DNA of 64,000 nucleotides from Pseudomonas sp. RIT-PI-AD (GTDB lineage Bacteria > Pseudomonadota > Gammaproteobacteria > Pseudomonadales > Pseudomonadaceae). Shown piece by piece: positions 16,306 through 24,566 of the stretch. Position 1 is the stretch's first letter. Each line of letters starts with the position of its first letter. The stretch covers positions 333,950-397,949 of the forward strand of contig NZ_JANZKU010000001.1 of assembly GCF_025642785.1 (NCBI RefSeq), written 5' to 3'. The position numbers and the translations under genes are program-made. The notes under the pieces were generated by a model that saw only the letters and a program-made list of their open reading frames with translations, did no database searches and was not told where the DNA came from.

Positions 16306-17148
16306 TCATGCCAGGCGCAGGGCAATGGCTCCGGCCAGGATCAGCAGGGTCGCCAGCAGGCGACGCAGCGACAGCGTTTCGCCGAGGAACAGCACGGCGA
16401 TGGCGGCGGCGAACAGAATCGAGGTTTCGCGCAGGGCCGCGACCCTGGCGATCGGCGCTTGCGTCATCGCCCACAGCGCCAGGCCATAGGACGCCAGGGT
16501 ACCGGCGCCGCCGAGCAGGCCAAGGTGCAGGCGCCGGCGGGCGTAGCCGGCGAAGGCCCGCGGTCGGCGCAGCAGCACCCAGCCGAGCAGGGGCAGCGCG
16601 GTGAGCAGGAAGATCCACAGGGTATAGGCCGCCGGCGAAGCCGAAAGGCGCACGCCGAGGCCGTCGATCAGGGTGTAGCTGGCGATTACCGTCGCGTTGA
16701 GCAGCGCGAGGGCGATCGTGCGGACCGGGCGCGGGGCACCGTTGTGCATGCCGCCGGCGAGGCCGAGCACGCCGCCGCCGATCGCCACGATCCCCAGCCA
16801 GGCGCTGACGGGCAGGGCTTCGCCGGTCAGTGGCAGGCTGGCCAGTGCCACCAGCAGCGGCGCGCTGCCGCGCATGAGGGGATAGGCCTGGCTCATAGCG
16901 CCGCGTCGGTAGGCGGCGGCGAGCAAGGCGAAGTAGATGACCTGGGCGACCACCGAGGCCCCCAGGTACGGCCAACTGGCCGGCGCGGGCAGCGGCAGCC
17001 AGGGCAGCGCCAGGGCGGCGATCAGGCCGGCGCAGGAGGTGATGAGTACGGTATTGAACAGCGTTTCCGTGCCGGCCTTGACCAGGGCGTTCCAGAACGC
17101 ATGCAACAGCGCGGCGAACAGCACCACCGACAGCACGTACGTGGACAT
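16306..17148 (-). CDS. EamA/DMT-family transporter
   Basis: 280 residues with about ten hydrophobic segments in two homologous halves, the drug/metabolite transporter fold. The first half carries PLMRGSAPLLVALASLPLTGE and the second ALRETSILFAAAIAVLFLGE, the paired EamA signatures ending in a glutamate. The start ATG at 17148 gives MSTYVLSVVLFAALLHAFWN, with the HAFWNALVK motif typical of this subgroup. Substrate unknown. It lies 74 bp behind the XRE-cupin gene on the same strand and could be co-transcribed with it. Confidence 0.88.
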   Translation of the reverse strand: MSTYVLSVVLFAALLHAFWNALVKAGTETLFNTVLITSCAGLIAALALPWLPLPAPASWPYLGASVVAQVIYFALLAAAYRRGAMSQAYPLMRGSAPLLVALASLPLTGEALPVSAWLGIVAIGGGVLGLAGGMHNGAPRPVRTIALALLNATVIASYTLIDGLGVRLSASPAAYTLWIFLLTALPLLGWVLLRRPRAFAGYARRRLHLGLLGGAGTLASYGLALWAMTQAPIARVAALRETSILFAAAIAVLFLGETLSLRRLLATLLILAGAIALRLA

Positions 17149-17222
17149 GGGAACCTCATGGCAGCCAACGGAACCTCGGTCTTATCCCCCGACCGGCGCG
17201 GACTTCAGATGAAACGGCCGAC

Positions 17223-17795
17223 CTAGCTGACCACGTTGCGGACGAAACGCAACAGGCGGTCGCCGGGGTTCAGGTAGGTGTAGTACTGGTCGCTGGGGAA
17301 TACCCAATGGTCGCCAGCGTCGATATCGCGGGTCAGCGCGCCGAGCGTGAGCCTCAGGCGGCCCTCCACCACATAGACCATTTCGTGCCAACCGCTTGCA
17401 TCCGGCTCGGACGTATAGGTTTCGCCCGGTGCCAGGCTCCATTCCCAGAGCTCGACCTGCCGTCGCGCCGCGGTACTGGCCAGCAGCGTGGCGCGACTCG
17501 AGGGATCGCGGCCCACCCAGGCCAGGGCGTCGATATGCGAAGCGCCCGCCTGGCTGGGCGCCTGGACCAGGTCGGGGAACAGCACGCCGAGGGCTTCGGC
17601 GATCCGGTCCAGGGTGGTGAGGCTGACATTGACTTCGCCGCCTTCGATGGCCACCAGCATCCGGCGGCTCACCGACGCGGCCTGGGCCAGGGCTTCCTGG
17701 CTGAGCCCAGCCGCGCGGCGCAGCCGTTTCACATTGGCCGAGACGTGTTCGAGCACATCGGGCCGGGCATTCGTATTGGGCACTATATTGCTCAT
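17223..17795 (-). CDS. XRE helix-turn-helix regulator with C-terminal cupin domain
   Basis: 190 residues from ATG 17795. The helix-turn-helix is near 15-70 (NVKRLRRAAGLSQEALAQAA, SVSRRMLVAIEGGEVNVS). The C-terminal cupin barrel covers about 115-190 (VELWEWSLAPGETYTSEPDA, WHEMVYVVEGRLRLTLG, DHWVFPSDQYYTYLNPGD). Proteins of this design sense a small molecule in the cupin and often control transport or amino-acid genes. It is divergent from an RhtA-like exporter, sharing an 82-bp gap, so that exporter is the likely target. A longer frame to 17951 exists but overlaps the exporter and is not supported. Confidence 0.88.
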   Translation of the reverse strand: MSNIVPNTNARPDVLEHVSANVKRLRRAAGLSQEALAQAASVSRRMLVAIEGGEVNVSLTTLDRIAEALGVLFPDLVQAPSQAGASHIDALAWVGRDPSSRATLLASTAARRQVELWEWSLAPGETYTSEPDASGWHEMVYVVEGRLRLTLGALTRDIDAGDHWVFPSDQYYTYLNPGDRLLRFVRNVVS

Positions 17796-17877
17796 TCCAT
17801 GGGTTTTGCGCATTATGCTGCACGTCGGGCAAAGGTATAGCCGCTCGTCGCCGTTTTTCCAACCCTGGATGTTTCCG

Positions 17878-18753
17878 ATGTCTTCCGCTTCCCCACGTCT
17901 TTCGAGCCATTTGATGCCCATCGGCCTGCTGCTGGTGGCGATGCTGTCCATTCAGACCGGCGCGTCCCTGGCCAAGAGCCTGTTCCCGCTGATCGGCGCG
18001 CCGGCCACCACCACCCTGCGGCTGGTGTTTGCCGCGGTGATGCTGGCGCTGATCCTGCGCCCCTGGCGGATGCGCCTGGGGCCGGGGTCGCGTCGCTCGG
18101 TGCTGATCTACGGGATCGCCCTGGGCGGAATGAACCTGATGTTCTACATGGCCTTGCAAAGCGTACCGCTGGGGATCGCCGTAGCGCTGGAGTTCACCGG
18201 CCCGCTGGCAGTGGCGATCTGCTCGTCGCGGCGGCCCATCGACTTTCTCTGGATCGGCCTGGCGGTGCTGGGCCTGTTGCTGCTGCTCCCGCTGGGGCAG
18301 AACGTCGACGCCATCGATCCGCTTGGCGCCGCCTACGCCCTGGGCGCCGGAGTCTGCTGGGCGCTGTATATCCTCTACGGGCAAAAGGCCGGCGCCGACC
18401 ACGGGACCCAGGGAGCCGCGCTGGGAGTGGCCATCGCCGCGCTGTGTGTCGCGCCCGTCGGCATCGCGGACGCCGGCAGCACACTGTTCACCCTGGCGGC
18501 GATCCCCACCGCCCTGGCCGTCGCGGTGTTGTCCACCGCCTTGCCCTACACCTTGGAAATGATCGCCCTGACCCGATTACCGGCGCGTACCTTCGGCACC
18601 CTGGCGAGTATCGAACCGGCCATCGGCGCCCTGTCCGGCCTGGTATTCCTCGGCGAACTGTTGAGCCTGACCCAGTGGTTGGCGATCGGCGCGATCATCG
18701 TTGCGTCGGTGGGGGCGATTTCTTCGACCAAGGCGGCCAGCTTGGATATTTAG
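17878..18753 (+). CDS. RhtA-like threonine/homoserine exporter (EamA family)
   Basis: 291 residues, ten predicted membrane helices in two EamA repeats. Sequence landmarks match RhtA: IQTGASLAKSLFPLIGAPATTTLRL in helices 1-2, VPLGIAVALEFTGPLAV, GAGVCWALYILYGQKAG, and STALPYTLEMIALTRLPARTFG followed by SIEPAIGALSGLVFLGE. RhtA exports threonine, homoserine and related amino acids from the inner membrane. Start ATG 17878 or ATG 17869, three codons upstream; neither has a strong ribosome site. The divergent XRE-cupin gene probably controls it. Confidence 0.85.
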   Translation: MSSASPRLSSHLMPIGLLLVAMLSIQTGASLAKSLFPLIGAPATTTLRLVFAAVMLALILRPWRMRLGPGSRRSVLIYGIALGGMNLMFYMALQSVPLGIAVALEFTGPLAVAICSSRRPIDFLWIGLAVLGLLLLLPLGQNVDAIDPLGAAYALGAGVCWALYILYGQKAGADHGTQGAALGVAIAALCVAPVGIADAGSTLFTLAAIPTALAVAVLSTALPYTLEMIALTRLPARTFGTLASIEPAIGALSGLVFLGELLSLTQWLAIGAIIVASVGAISSTKAASLDI

Positions 18754-18879
18754 ACGAACTGCATGAATTTTTTATTGTGATGCTGTTCTCGTTGTGATTC
18801 GTGGGTGCGTCTGGTTATTCGCTAGTCAATTTAAGCTTCGGTTGTTTTCAATGGTTATTCGAAGGAATAAATTAAGGAT
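18754..18879 (+). other. AT-rich upstream region of the protease gene
   Basis: Base composition shifts sharply to AT here, with runs such as GAATTTTTTATTGTGATG, and stays AT-richer to about 20.6 kb. No single promoter could be picked with confidence. Confidence 0.5.
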
Positions 18880-20652
18880 ATGGAAAAGATCTTCATGACT
18901 GAAATAAAGAATTTGGCGTTCGCTATCAGTCTGGCAATGGGCTTAGGTTCTGCGTTCGCTATTGCCGAGGAAGAAAAACAGTCGACTGCAAGTGCGGTAG
19001 CAAAAAATGAAAAAGGTGAGAACCTCTATATATTCAACCTGAATGAAGCTTCTGCTGCGGGTATCAGTAAGAAAACCCTGGCCTTCGAGCCCAAGGCAAA
19101 GAAAATCTCCGAGTTGGACGAAGGCGATGACTTCAGGAGCTGGCAAAGCCCTGAAGTGAGAGCCTTGGTGAAGGGGCTTGAGAGTGACTATGGCATTGTT
19201 GCCGTAACCATGACTTCGTGGTTGGGTAAAAGTTTCTCCGCATATGTGAACGAGGGCACTCTGGAAAAAATGAAGAGCGACTCTCGTATCTTGAGTTTTG
19301 AAATTTCTACTCTCAATGAGGGGGGGTTAAGTTCCTGGTCCGATTCTACCGAAGGTGGGGAAATCGTGTCTTGGGGGAAGAAGGCAGTTCGAGCCAATGA
19401 TGGTATCACTACTACCGTTCCTGTCTATGTTTTGGATAGTGGTGTGTTGCCCCATACCGAGCTTAATTACACGGAACTGCCAGTGAACTTAGGTATAAGG
19501 GTAGGGGGTTATCAGCATGCGACTCACGTGGCTGGCATCATTGGCGCTCAGCGGAATAATAGCGGAGTTCGAGGTATCAATCCGGGCTCGCCCATAATTA
19601 GCGTTAATATAGGTGGGAGCGCTGACCAAACTTATATGGCTATGGATATGATACTTCGTGATAGTGAGGACAAAGGGGTTTTTGGGATACTAAATATATC
19701 GTCAAACGGTCGGGAATATACTCTGAATGGGAACTCCTTGGGTGGGCAGAAGGTCCATTTTGGTAAAAGAATAAGGAGCCTCAGTACTCGGCTTTTGGTG
19801 GTTGAGTCAGCAGGGAACACCTCAATGGGCAGAATCCCAACAGACGCATGTGAAGTTTCATATTCTTACTATCTTGATAATCTGCGTCCAAATCCCGTAG
19901 ATGGAGTGCTCGTTGTAAGTGGTATAGATGAGAACGGCGCAATGGGCGTTGGTCTCGATAATAGCAATACAGATCTTGGCAATGTTAAAGTCAATGATGG
20001 CCCTTGTGTAGAGGTATGGGCTCCCGGAGCCAGAATATGGTCCACTTGGGAGAATAATACGGTGCAGTATTTGTCGGGGACATCGATGGCTGCCCCTCAT
20101 ATTTCCGCGCTGGCTGCGCGCTACGGTGATAAAACCACGCGTCCACCAGAGCGTGAGGCCTACATTAGAAATAAAACATTCGCGACGGGTTATAACGACA
20201 CCAAAGGCATCCCCATACGCGTGCATGGTTACACGGTACCTGTACAGAAACCCATACCCTCCCGATTGAAGCCCATAGCTGTAACGACTAGCGGTGGTAC
20301 CGGGGATCCAACTACCGCCTATGATGGGAAGTACCTGTCTGGGAACTTCTGGAATGCCGGCGCGCAAACGGGTTTCATACAATTCGATTTGGGGTCAGCT
20401 AAGCAAATAAAGTCACTTCGTTTAGTGCCTGCAAAGTCTCCAAGTACTGTGCCTAGGACCAGACACGAAGTCTATGTCGGCGATAACCTCAATAACTTGG
20501 CGATGGTTTCTACGATTACCGACCCCGCGGCGGAAGATCTAAATGTGATAGCTGCCGAGCTCTCTGCAACAGGTCGTTATATCCGGATTGTCACCACGGA
20601 AAGCCCAGGCTCCTGGCTTTCCTGGCGAGAAATCGAGATCTACGGAAATTGA
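18880..20652 (+). CDS. Secreted subtilisin-like (S8) serine protease with C-terminal discoidin-type domain
   Basis: 590 residues. A signal peptide (NLAFAISLAMGLGSAFA) ends near residue 27, so it is exported. A propeptide-like region follows (about 30-160). The S8 catalytic triad is complete: Asp186 in VYVLDSG, His213 in HATHVAG, Ser402 in GTSMAAPH, with oxyanion Asn313 in SAGN. Residues 464-590 resemble an F5/8 type C (discoidin/galactose-binding) domain (FIQFDLGSAKQIKSLRLVPA, TGRYIRIVTTESPGSWLSWREIEI). The gene has much lower GC and different codon use from its neighbours, and no partner genes, which points to horizontal acquisition. The start may instead be ATG 18895; neither site has an ideal ribosome site. 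Confidence 0.9.
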   Translation: MEKIFMTEIKNLAFAISLAMGLGSAFAIAEEEKQSTASAVAKNEKGENLYIFNLNEASAAGISKKTLAFEPKAKKISELDEGDDFRSWQSPEVRALVKGLESDYGIVAVTMTSWLGKSFSAYVNEGTLEKMKSDSRILSFEISTLNEGGLSSWSDSTEGGEIVSWGKKAVRANDGITTTVPVYVLDSGVLPHTELNYTELPVNLGIRVGGYQHATHVAGIIGAQRNNSGVRGINPGSPIISVNIGGSADQTYMAMDMILRDSEDKGVFGILNISSNGREYTLNGNSLGGQKVHFGKRIRSLSTRLLVVESAGNTSMGRIPTDACEVSYSYYLDNLRPNPVDGVLVVSGIDENGAMGVGLDNSNTDLGNVKVNDGPCVEVWAPGARIWSTWENNTVQYLSGTSMAAPHISALAARYGDKTTRPPEREAYIRNKTFATGYNDTKGIPIRVHGYTVPVQKPIPSRLKPIAVTTSGGTGDPTTAYDGKYLSGNFWNAGAQTGFIQFDLGSAKQIKSLRLVPAKSPSTVPRTRHEVYVGDNLNNLAMVSTITDPAAEDLNVIAAELSATGRYIRIVTTESPGSWLSWREIEIYGN

Positions 20653-20656
20653 TACC

Positions 20657-20681
20657 AAGTGGCGCCTCTGGCGCCACTTTT
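20657..20681. terminator. Bidirectional terminator between the protease and the MocR gene
   Basis: AAGTGGCGCC (20657-20666) and GGCGCCACTT (20670-20679) form a perfect 10-bp stem with a 3-nt loop, followed by TT on the plus strand. It sits exactly between two convergent genes. Confidence 0.75.
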
Positions 20682-22096
20682 CATTGTTCGTCCAGTTCCT
20701 GAATCGTTTCGCCGACCGTGCGCACCGCCTGCTCGATCTCCGCACTGGCTTTGTTCGCGTAGTTCATCCGCAGGCAATTCCGGTATTTGCCGGAGGCCGA
20801 GAAGATGCAGCCGACGGCGATCTGCACTCCGCGGGTCAGCAGCGTGCGGTTCAAGCGTAGGGTATCGAAGCTTTCCGGCAATTCGATCCACAGCATGAAG
20901 CCCCCTTGGGGATCGCTGGCCCGGGTGCCCGGCGGGAAGTAACGCATCACCCAATCGATCATCTGGTCGCGGTTGCGTTGGTACTGGCCGCGCATGCGTC
21001 GCACGTGGGGCTCGTAGTGGCCGCCGGCGATGAACTCGGCGATCGCCATCTGCGGTTGGGTGGCGGTGGCGCCGGTGCTGATGTACTTCATGTGCAGCAC
21101 CCGTTCCAAGTAGCGTCCCGGGGCGATCCAGCCGATCCGCAGGCCGGGTGCCAGGGTCTTGGAAAAGGAGCTGCAGAGCAGCACCCGGCCATCCTCGTCG
21201 AAGGACTTGATGCTGCGTGGGCGCGGGTAGCGGTAGGACAGGTCGCCGTAGACGTCGTCTTCGATGATCGCCACGTCGAAGCGTTGGGCGAGTTGCAGCA
21301 GGGCGCGCTTGTTCGCTTCCGGCATGGTGTAGCCCAGCGGGTTGTTGCAGCTCGGGGTGAGTTGGATGGCCTTGATCGGCCATTGTTCGAGGGCCATTTC
21401 CAGGGCCGGCAGGCTGATGCCCTGGATCGGGTCGGTGGGCAGTTCCAGGGCCTTGATGTTGAGCCCCTTCAGGGTCTGCATGACGCCGTGGAAGCTGGGC
21501 GAGTCCAGCGCGACGATGTCGCCCGGCCCGCAGAGCGCGCGCAGGCTGGCGGATAACGCCTCGTGGCAGCCGGTGGTGACGATCAGGTCGGACGCCGTCA
21601 ACTGGCAACCGGAGTCGAGCATCAGGCGAGCGATCTGTTGGCGCAACGCGTCGGTGCCGTAGATGCTGTCGTAATAGAGCCCGCGCATGTCCTGGCGCCG
21701 GCTGATGCGGCTGAGGGAGCGTAGCAGCGGCCGCAGGGTCGGCGAACCGATGTCAGGCATGCCGCGCCCGAGCTGTACCACGTCGTCCCGTGGCACCGTG
21801 CGGATCAATTCGACCACCTGTTCCCACTGGGAAATCTCCAGGGGGCGTGGCGCCGTGCGCGTGATCGCCGGGAGAGCGGGTGTCTCGCGGTTCGCCGGCA
21901 CGAAATAGCCTGACTTCGGCCGCGGTGCTGCCAAGCCGTTCTCTTCCAGCAGCCGGTAGGCCTGCTGGACGGTGGTCAGGCTCACGCCGTGTTCCAGGCT
22001 GAGGGCACGCACCGACGGCAAGCGGTCGCCCGGCCGGTAGAAGCCTTGTTGGATGCGGGCGCCGAGGGTCTCGGCGAGGCTGGCATAGAGTGTCAT
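20681..22096 (-). CDS. MocR/PdxR-family regulator (GntR helix-turn-helix fused to aminotransferase-like domain)
   Basis: 471 residues from ATG 22096. A GntR-type winged helix is at about 1-70 (PGDRLPSVRALSLEHGVSLT, TVQQAYRLLEENGLAA). The rest is a fold-type I PLP-binding aminotransferase-like domain: LTPSCNNPLGYTM, the Asp of IIEDDVYGDLSY, and the PLP lysine in SSFSKTLAPGLRIGW. MocR proteins use PLP or its amino-acid adducts as effectors. ATACAGAT-type repeats in the upstream gap are a candidate operator. The target is unknown; the divergent DUF1127 gene is the nearest option besides itself. Confidence 0.92.
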   Translation of the reverse strand: MTLYASLAETLGARIQQGFYRPGDRLPSVRALSLEHGVSLTTVQQAYRLLEENGLAAPRPKSGYFVPANRETPALPAITRTAPRPLEISQWEQVVELIRTVPRDDVVQLGRGMPDIGSPTLRPLLRSLSRISRRQDMRGLYYDSIYGTDALRQQIARLMLDSGCQLTASDLIVTTGCHEALSASLRALCGPGDIVALDSPSFHGVMQTLKGLNIKALELPTDPIQGISLPALEMALEQWPIKAIQLTPSCNNPLGYTMPEANKRALLQLAQRFDVAIIEDDVYGDLSYRYPRPRSIKSFDEDGRVLLCSSFSKTLAPGLRIGWIAPGRYLERVLHMKYISTGATATQPQMAIAEFIAGGHYEPHVRRMRGQYQRNRDQMIDWVMRYFPPGTRASDPQGGFMLWIELPESFDTLRLNRTLLTRGVQIAVGCIFSASGKYRNCLRMNYANKASAEIEQAVRTVGETIQELDEQ

Positions 22097-22129
22097 CGCA
22101 TAGACCACAGAAGTGAGAAGAGAGCGACC

Positions 22130-22212
22130 ATACAGATCCGCCGAAAATACAAGATTCAGATGGCTATCGCGACATTGTGTATGGCTCTAATTTAGGTTTT
22201 TTGAATCTGTAT
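22130..22212. promoter_or_regulatory. Candidate MocR operator repeats
   Basis: ATACAGAT (22130-22137), ATTCAGAT (22154-22161) and the inverse ATCTGTAT (22205-22212) lie between the MocR start and the DUF1127 gene. Repeats of a short motif in direct and inverted orientation near the gene are typical for MocR operators. Binding is inferred. Confidence 0.4.
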
Positions 22213-22271
22213 CGTCTCGCTGTCTTCGCCCATCATGCCTGCACAGGCTCGAACGAGCGAAGGAGGCGGCG

Positions 22272-22499
22272 ATGAACGGGTTGAGCGATGTACGTCTGAG
22301 CCTACGGGCAGGGGAATTGAGCGAACGAGGGACGGGGTCGATTCGAGGCGGTGCGCCGGAAATTTCCCGCTGGGGCAGGTTCTGGCTGCGTTTGCAGACC
22401 CGCCGCCGTCTGCTGGAGCTGGATGAATGGCAACTGCGCGATATCGGGCTCACTCGCAGGCAAGCCCACGAGGAGGCCTTCAAACCCTTCTGGCGTTGA
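22272..22499 (+). CDS. DUF1127 domain protein
   Basis: 75 residues, ATG at 22272 behind a strong AAGGAGG. The C-terminal 30 residues (LLELDEWQLRDIGLTRRQAHEEAFKPFWR) are the DUF1127 motif, a short arginine-rich helical domain. In other proteobacteria DUF1127 proteins are linked to phosphate or carbon metabolism and to RNA binding, but the role here is unknown. The N-terminal 40 residues are low in predicted structure. It is convergent with apt. Confidence 0.88.
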   Translation: MNGLSDVRLSLRAGELSERGTGSIRGGAPEISRWGRFWLRLQTRRRLLELDEWQLRDIGLTRRQAHEEAFKPFWR

Positions 22500-22526
22500 C
22501 CCTCGACGAGCAGGCGAGCGGTCGGC

Positions 22527-23075
22527 TCAGACTTCGTCGAGTGCGAAGCGGGTGAGGGCAAAGCTCGGCACGCCGGCCTCGGCCAGCCTTGCCGAGCCGC
22601 CGAGTTCCGGCAGATCGATGATGGCCGCCGCTTCCAGCAGGCTCGCGCCCATCCGGCGAACCAGGCTAGTCGCCGCCAGCAGGGTGCCGCCGGTGGCGAT
22701 CAAGTCATCGAACATCAGCACCTTGTCGCCTTCGCACAGGCTGTCGGCATGCACTTCGAGGAAGGCCTCGCCGTATTCGGTGCGATACCCCTCGGCAAGC
22801 ACATCCGCGGGCAGCTTGCCCTGCTTGCGGAACAGGATCAGCGGCTTGTTCAGCTCGTAGGCGATGATCGAGCCGATCAGGAAGCCCCGGGCATCCATGG
22901 CGCCGACATGGCTGAAATCCGCCTCGATGTAGCGTTGGACGAAGCTGTCCATCACCAAGCGCAGGACGCGTGGCGACTGGAACAAGGGGGTAATGTCGCG
23001 GAACACCACGCCCGCCGTGGGGAAGTCCACGACCGGGCGGATAAGCGATTTGAGGGAAAATTCGTCGAGGTTCAT
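22527..23075 (-). CDS. apt: Adenine phosphoribosyltransferase
   Basis: 182 residues, same as P. aeruginosa Apt. It makes AMP from adenine and PRPP in purine salvage. The PRPP-binding loop is [17 protein letters not shown] and the adenine-site segments are [16 protein letters not shown] and [15 protein letters not shown] 23075 ([10 protein letters not shown]) was preferred over ATG 23090 because it matches the known Apt N-terminus. The gene lies behind anr on the same strand. Confidence 0.96.
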   Translation of the reverse strand: MNLDEFSLKSLIRPVVDFPTAGVVFRDITPLFQSPRVLRLVMDSFVQRYIEADFSHVGAMDARGFLIGSIIAYELNKPLILFRKQGKLPADVLAEGYRTEYGEAFLEVHADSLCEGDKVLMFDDLIATGGTLLAATSLVRRMGASLLEAAAIIDLPELGGSARLAEAGVPSFALTRFALDEV

Positions 23076-23155
23076 CGGGGGGGGCGCCATGCGAGAGGAC
23101 GCACAGCGCCCGCGGCACGGGGCTGCGCAGGCGCGGCGAGTCGGAGGTGGGGGCT

Positions 23156-23890
23156 TCAGCCTTCCAGGCTGCCGCCGGCGAGGGCGCAGAGTTCGATCGG
23201 GTCGAGAATCTGCACTTCCTTGCCTTCGGCCGCCAGCAGCCGGTTCTGCTGGAAACGGGTGAACACCCGCGAAACGGTTTCCACGGCGAGACCAAGGTAG
23301 TTGCCGATCTCGTTGCGCGACATGGCCAGGCGGAACTGGTTGGCGGAGAAGCCGCGGGCGCGGAAGCGGGCCGACAGGTTGACCAGGAAGGTCGCGATCC
23401 GCTCGTCTGCGGTCTTCTTCGACAGCAACAGCATCATCTGCTGGTCGTCGCGGATTTCCCGGCTCATCACCCGCATCAGTTGGCGACGCAGCTGTGGCAG
23501 TTGCACCGACAGTTCGTCCAGTCGCTCGAAGGGGATTTCGCAGACCGAGGTGGTTTCCAGCGCCTGGGCCGAGACCGGATAGGCCTCGGTGTCCATGCCG
23601 GACAGCCCGACCAGTTCGCTGGGCAGGTGGAAGCCGGTGATCTGCTCCTCGCCACCGTCGGTGATGCTGAAGGTTTTCAGCGCGCCCGAACGCACCGCGA
23701 ATACCGAATCGAAGCGGTCGCCCTGACGGAACAGGAACTCGCCTTTCTTCAGCGGTCGGCCGCGCTTGACGATCTCATCCAGGGAATCCATGTCCTCCAT
23801 GTTCAGCGACAGCGGCAGGCACAGCGCTGCCAGGCTGCAATCCTTGCAGTGGGCTTGGGGCAGCGCGCGCACTTTGATGGTCTCGGACAT
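23156..23890 (-). CDS. anr: Oxygen-sensing transcriptional regulator ANR (FNR family)
   Basis: 244 residues. ANR binds a [4Fe-4S] cluster that is lost on contact with oxygen; the intact dimer activates anaerobic and microaerobic genes at TTGAT-N4-ATCAA sites. The cluster ligands are visible as Cys15, Cys18, Cys24 ([10 protein letters not shown]) and Cys117 (TSVCEIP). The cyclic-nucleotide-fold domain follows, then the helix-turn-helix [20 protein letters not shown] near 190-210. It stands next to hemN and upstream of the cbb3 oxidase genes, two of which carry ANR boxes in this window. Confidence 0.97.
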   Translation of the reverse strand: MSETIKVRALPQAHCKDCSLAALCLPLSLNMEDMDSLDEIVKRGRPLKKGEFLFRQGDRFDSVFAVRSGALKTFSITDGGEEQITGFHLPSELVGLSGMDTEAYPVSAQALETTSVCEIPFERLDELSVQLPQLRRQLMRVMSREIRDDQQMMLLLSKKTADERIATFLVNLSARFRARGFSANQFRLAMSRNEIGNYLGLAVETVSRVFTRFQQNRLLAAEGKEVQILDPIELCALAGGSLEG

Positions 23891-24037
23891 GGGGGCGGAA
23901 TCCTTGGAAACACACAGTGGCCGTAAGGGTACCCCAAGGAAGGTCGCCAGGACCAGCCGTGCGCGTTCCTGTCCGGTCGCTCAAGTTTTTCCGGTGGCTG
24001 ACGATAGCGGGTGACGACAACCGTGAGGATCCGCGCC

Positions 24038-24532
24038 GTGAGCATCGAGCTACCCTCCCTGGCCACCCGCATGCCGGTTGCCGCCATGCGTCCGGGTCAG
24101 GCTTCCAACGGCGCCGCCGTCGAGGCCGACCCGGCCATGGCCCCCGCGGCAGACGGCTCGACCGAGTCGCCGCCCGCCCGGGTCGGTATCCGCGTCAGCC
24201 TGTCGGCGCTGGGCCACGCACGTTCCAGCGAAGCGAACGAGAACGACAACATCGAGAAGAGCGACCTGTCCGATACCATCAAGAGCATCCTCAAGATGAT
24301 TCGCCAGCTCAAGACGCAGATGACCGAGAAACAGATCGAACTGCAGGCCATCGGCAGCGACGGTCGGCTGGACGACAACGCCCGGATCGAGCAGGCCGCG
24401 CAGAAACGCAGCGAATTGTCCTCGTTGTCCGGGTCGCTCAGCACCGCCAACTCCAGCCTGCTCGAGGCGATGCGCGAGGAAGGCCTCAGCGCCGAGCAGA
24501 TGCAGACGGCTACCGCGCTGGCGATGAAGTGA
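24038..24532 (+). CDS. Conserved protein between anr and hemN, unknown function
   Basis: 164 residues from GTG 24038, chosen because GAGGAT precedes it at 7-bp spacing; an earlier GTG at 24011 lacks a ribosome site. The first 60 residues are Ala/Pro-rich and probably disordered. The second half is helical with heptad character (SDTIKSILKMIRQLKTQMTEKQIELQAIG), likely a coiled coil. There is no signal peptide or membrane segment. An unannotated gene sits at the same place in P. aeruginosa. Its setting between the oxygen regulator and an ANR-controlled gene suggests, but does not show, a link to low-oxygen growth. Confidence 0.7.
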   Translation: MSIELPSLATRMPVAAMRPGQASNGAAVEADPAMAPAADGSTESPPARVGIRVSLSALGHARSSEANENDNIEKSDLSDTIKSILKMIRQLKTQMTEKQIELQAIGSDGRLDDNARIEQAAQKRSELSSLSGSLSTANSSLLEAMREEGLSAEQMQTATALAMK

Positions 24533-24566
24533 GTCCGGCGGCCGGGCGTGGACCCGGCGAGTCGCT

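Noticed and set aside
24541..24558. GCCGGG/CCCGGC hairpin between the coiled-coil gene and hemN, considered as a terminator
   Set aside because: Only six base pairs and no T tract on either strand; not strong enough to annotate.
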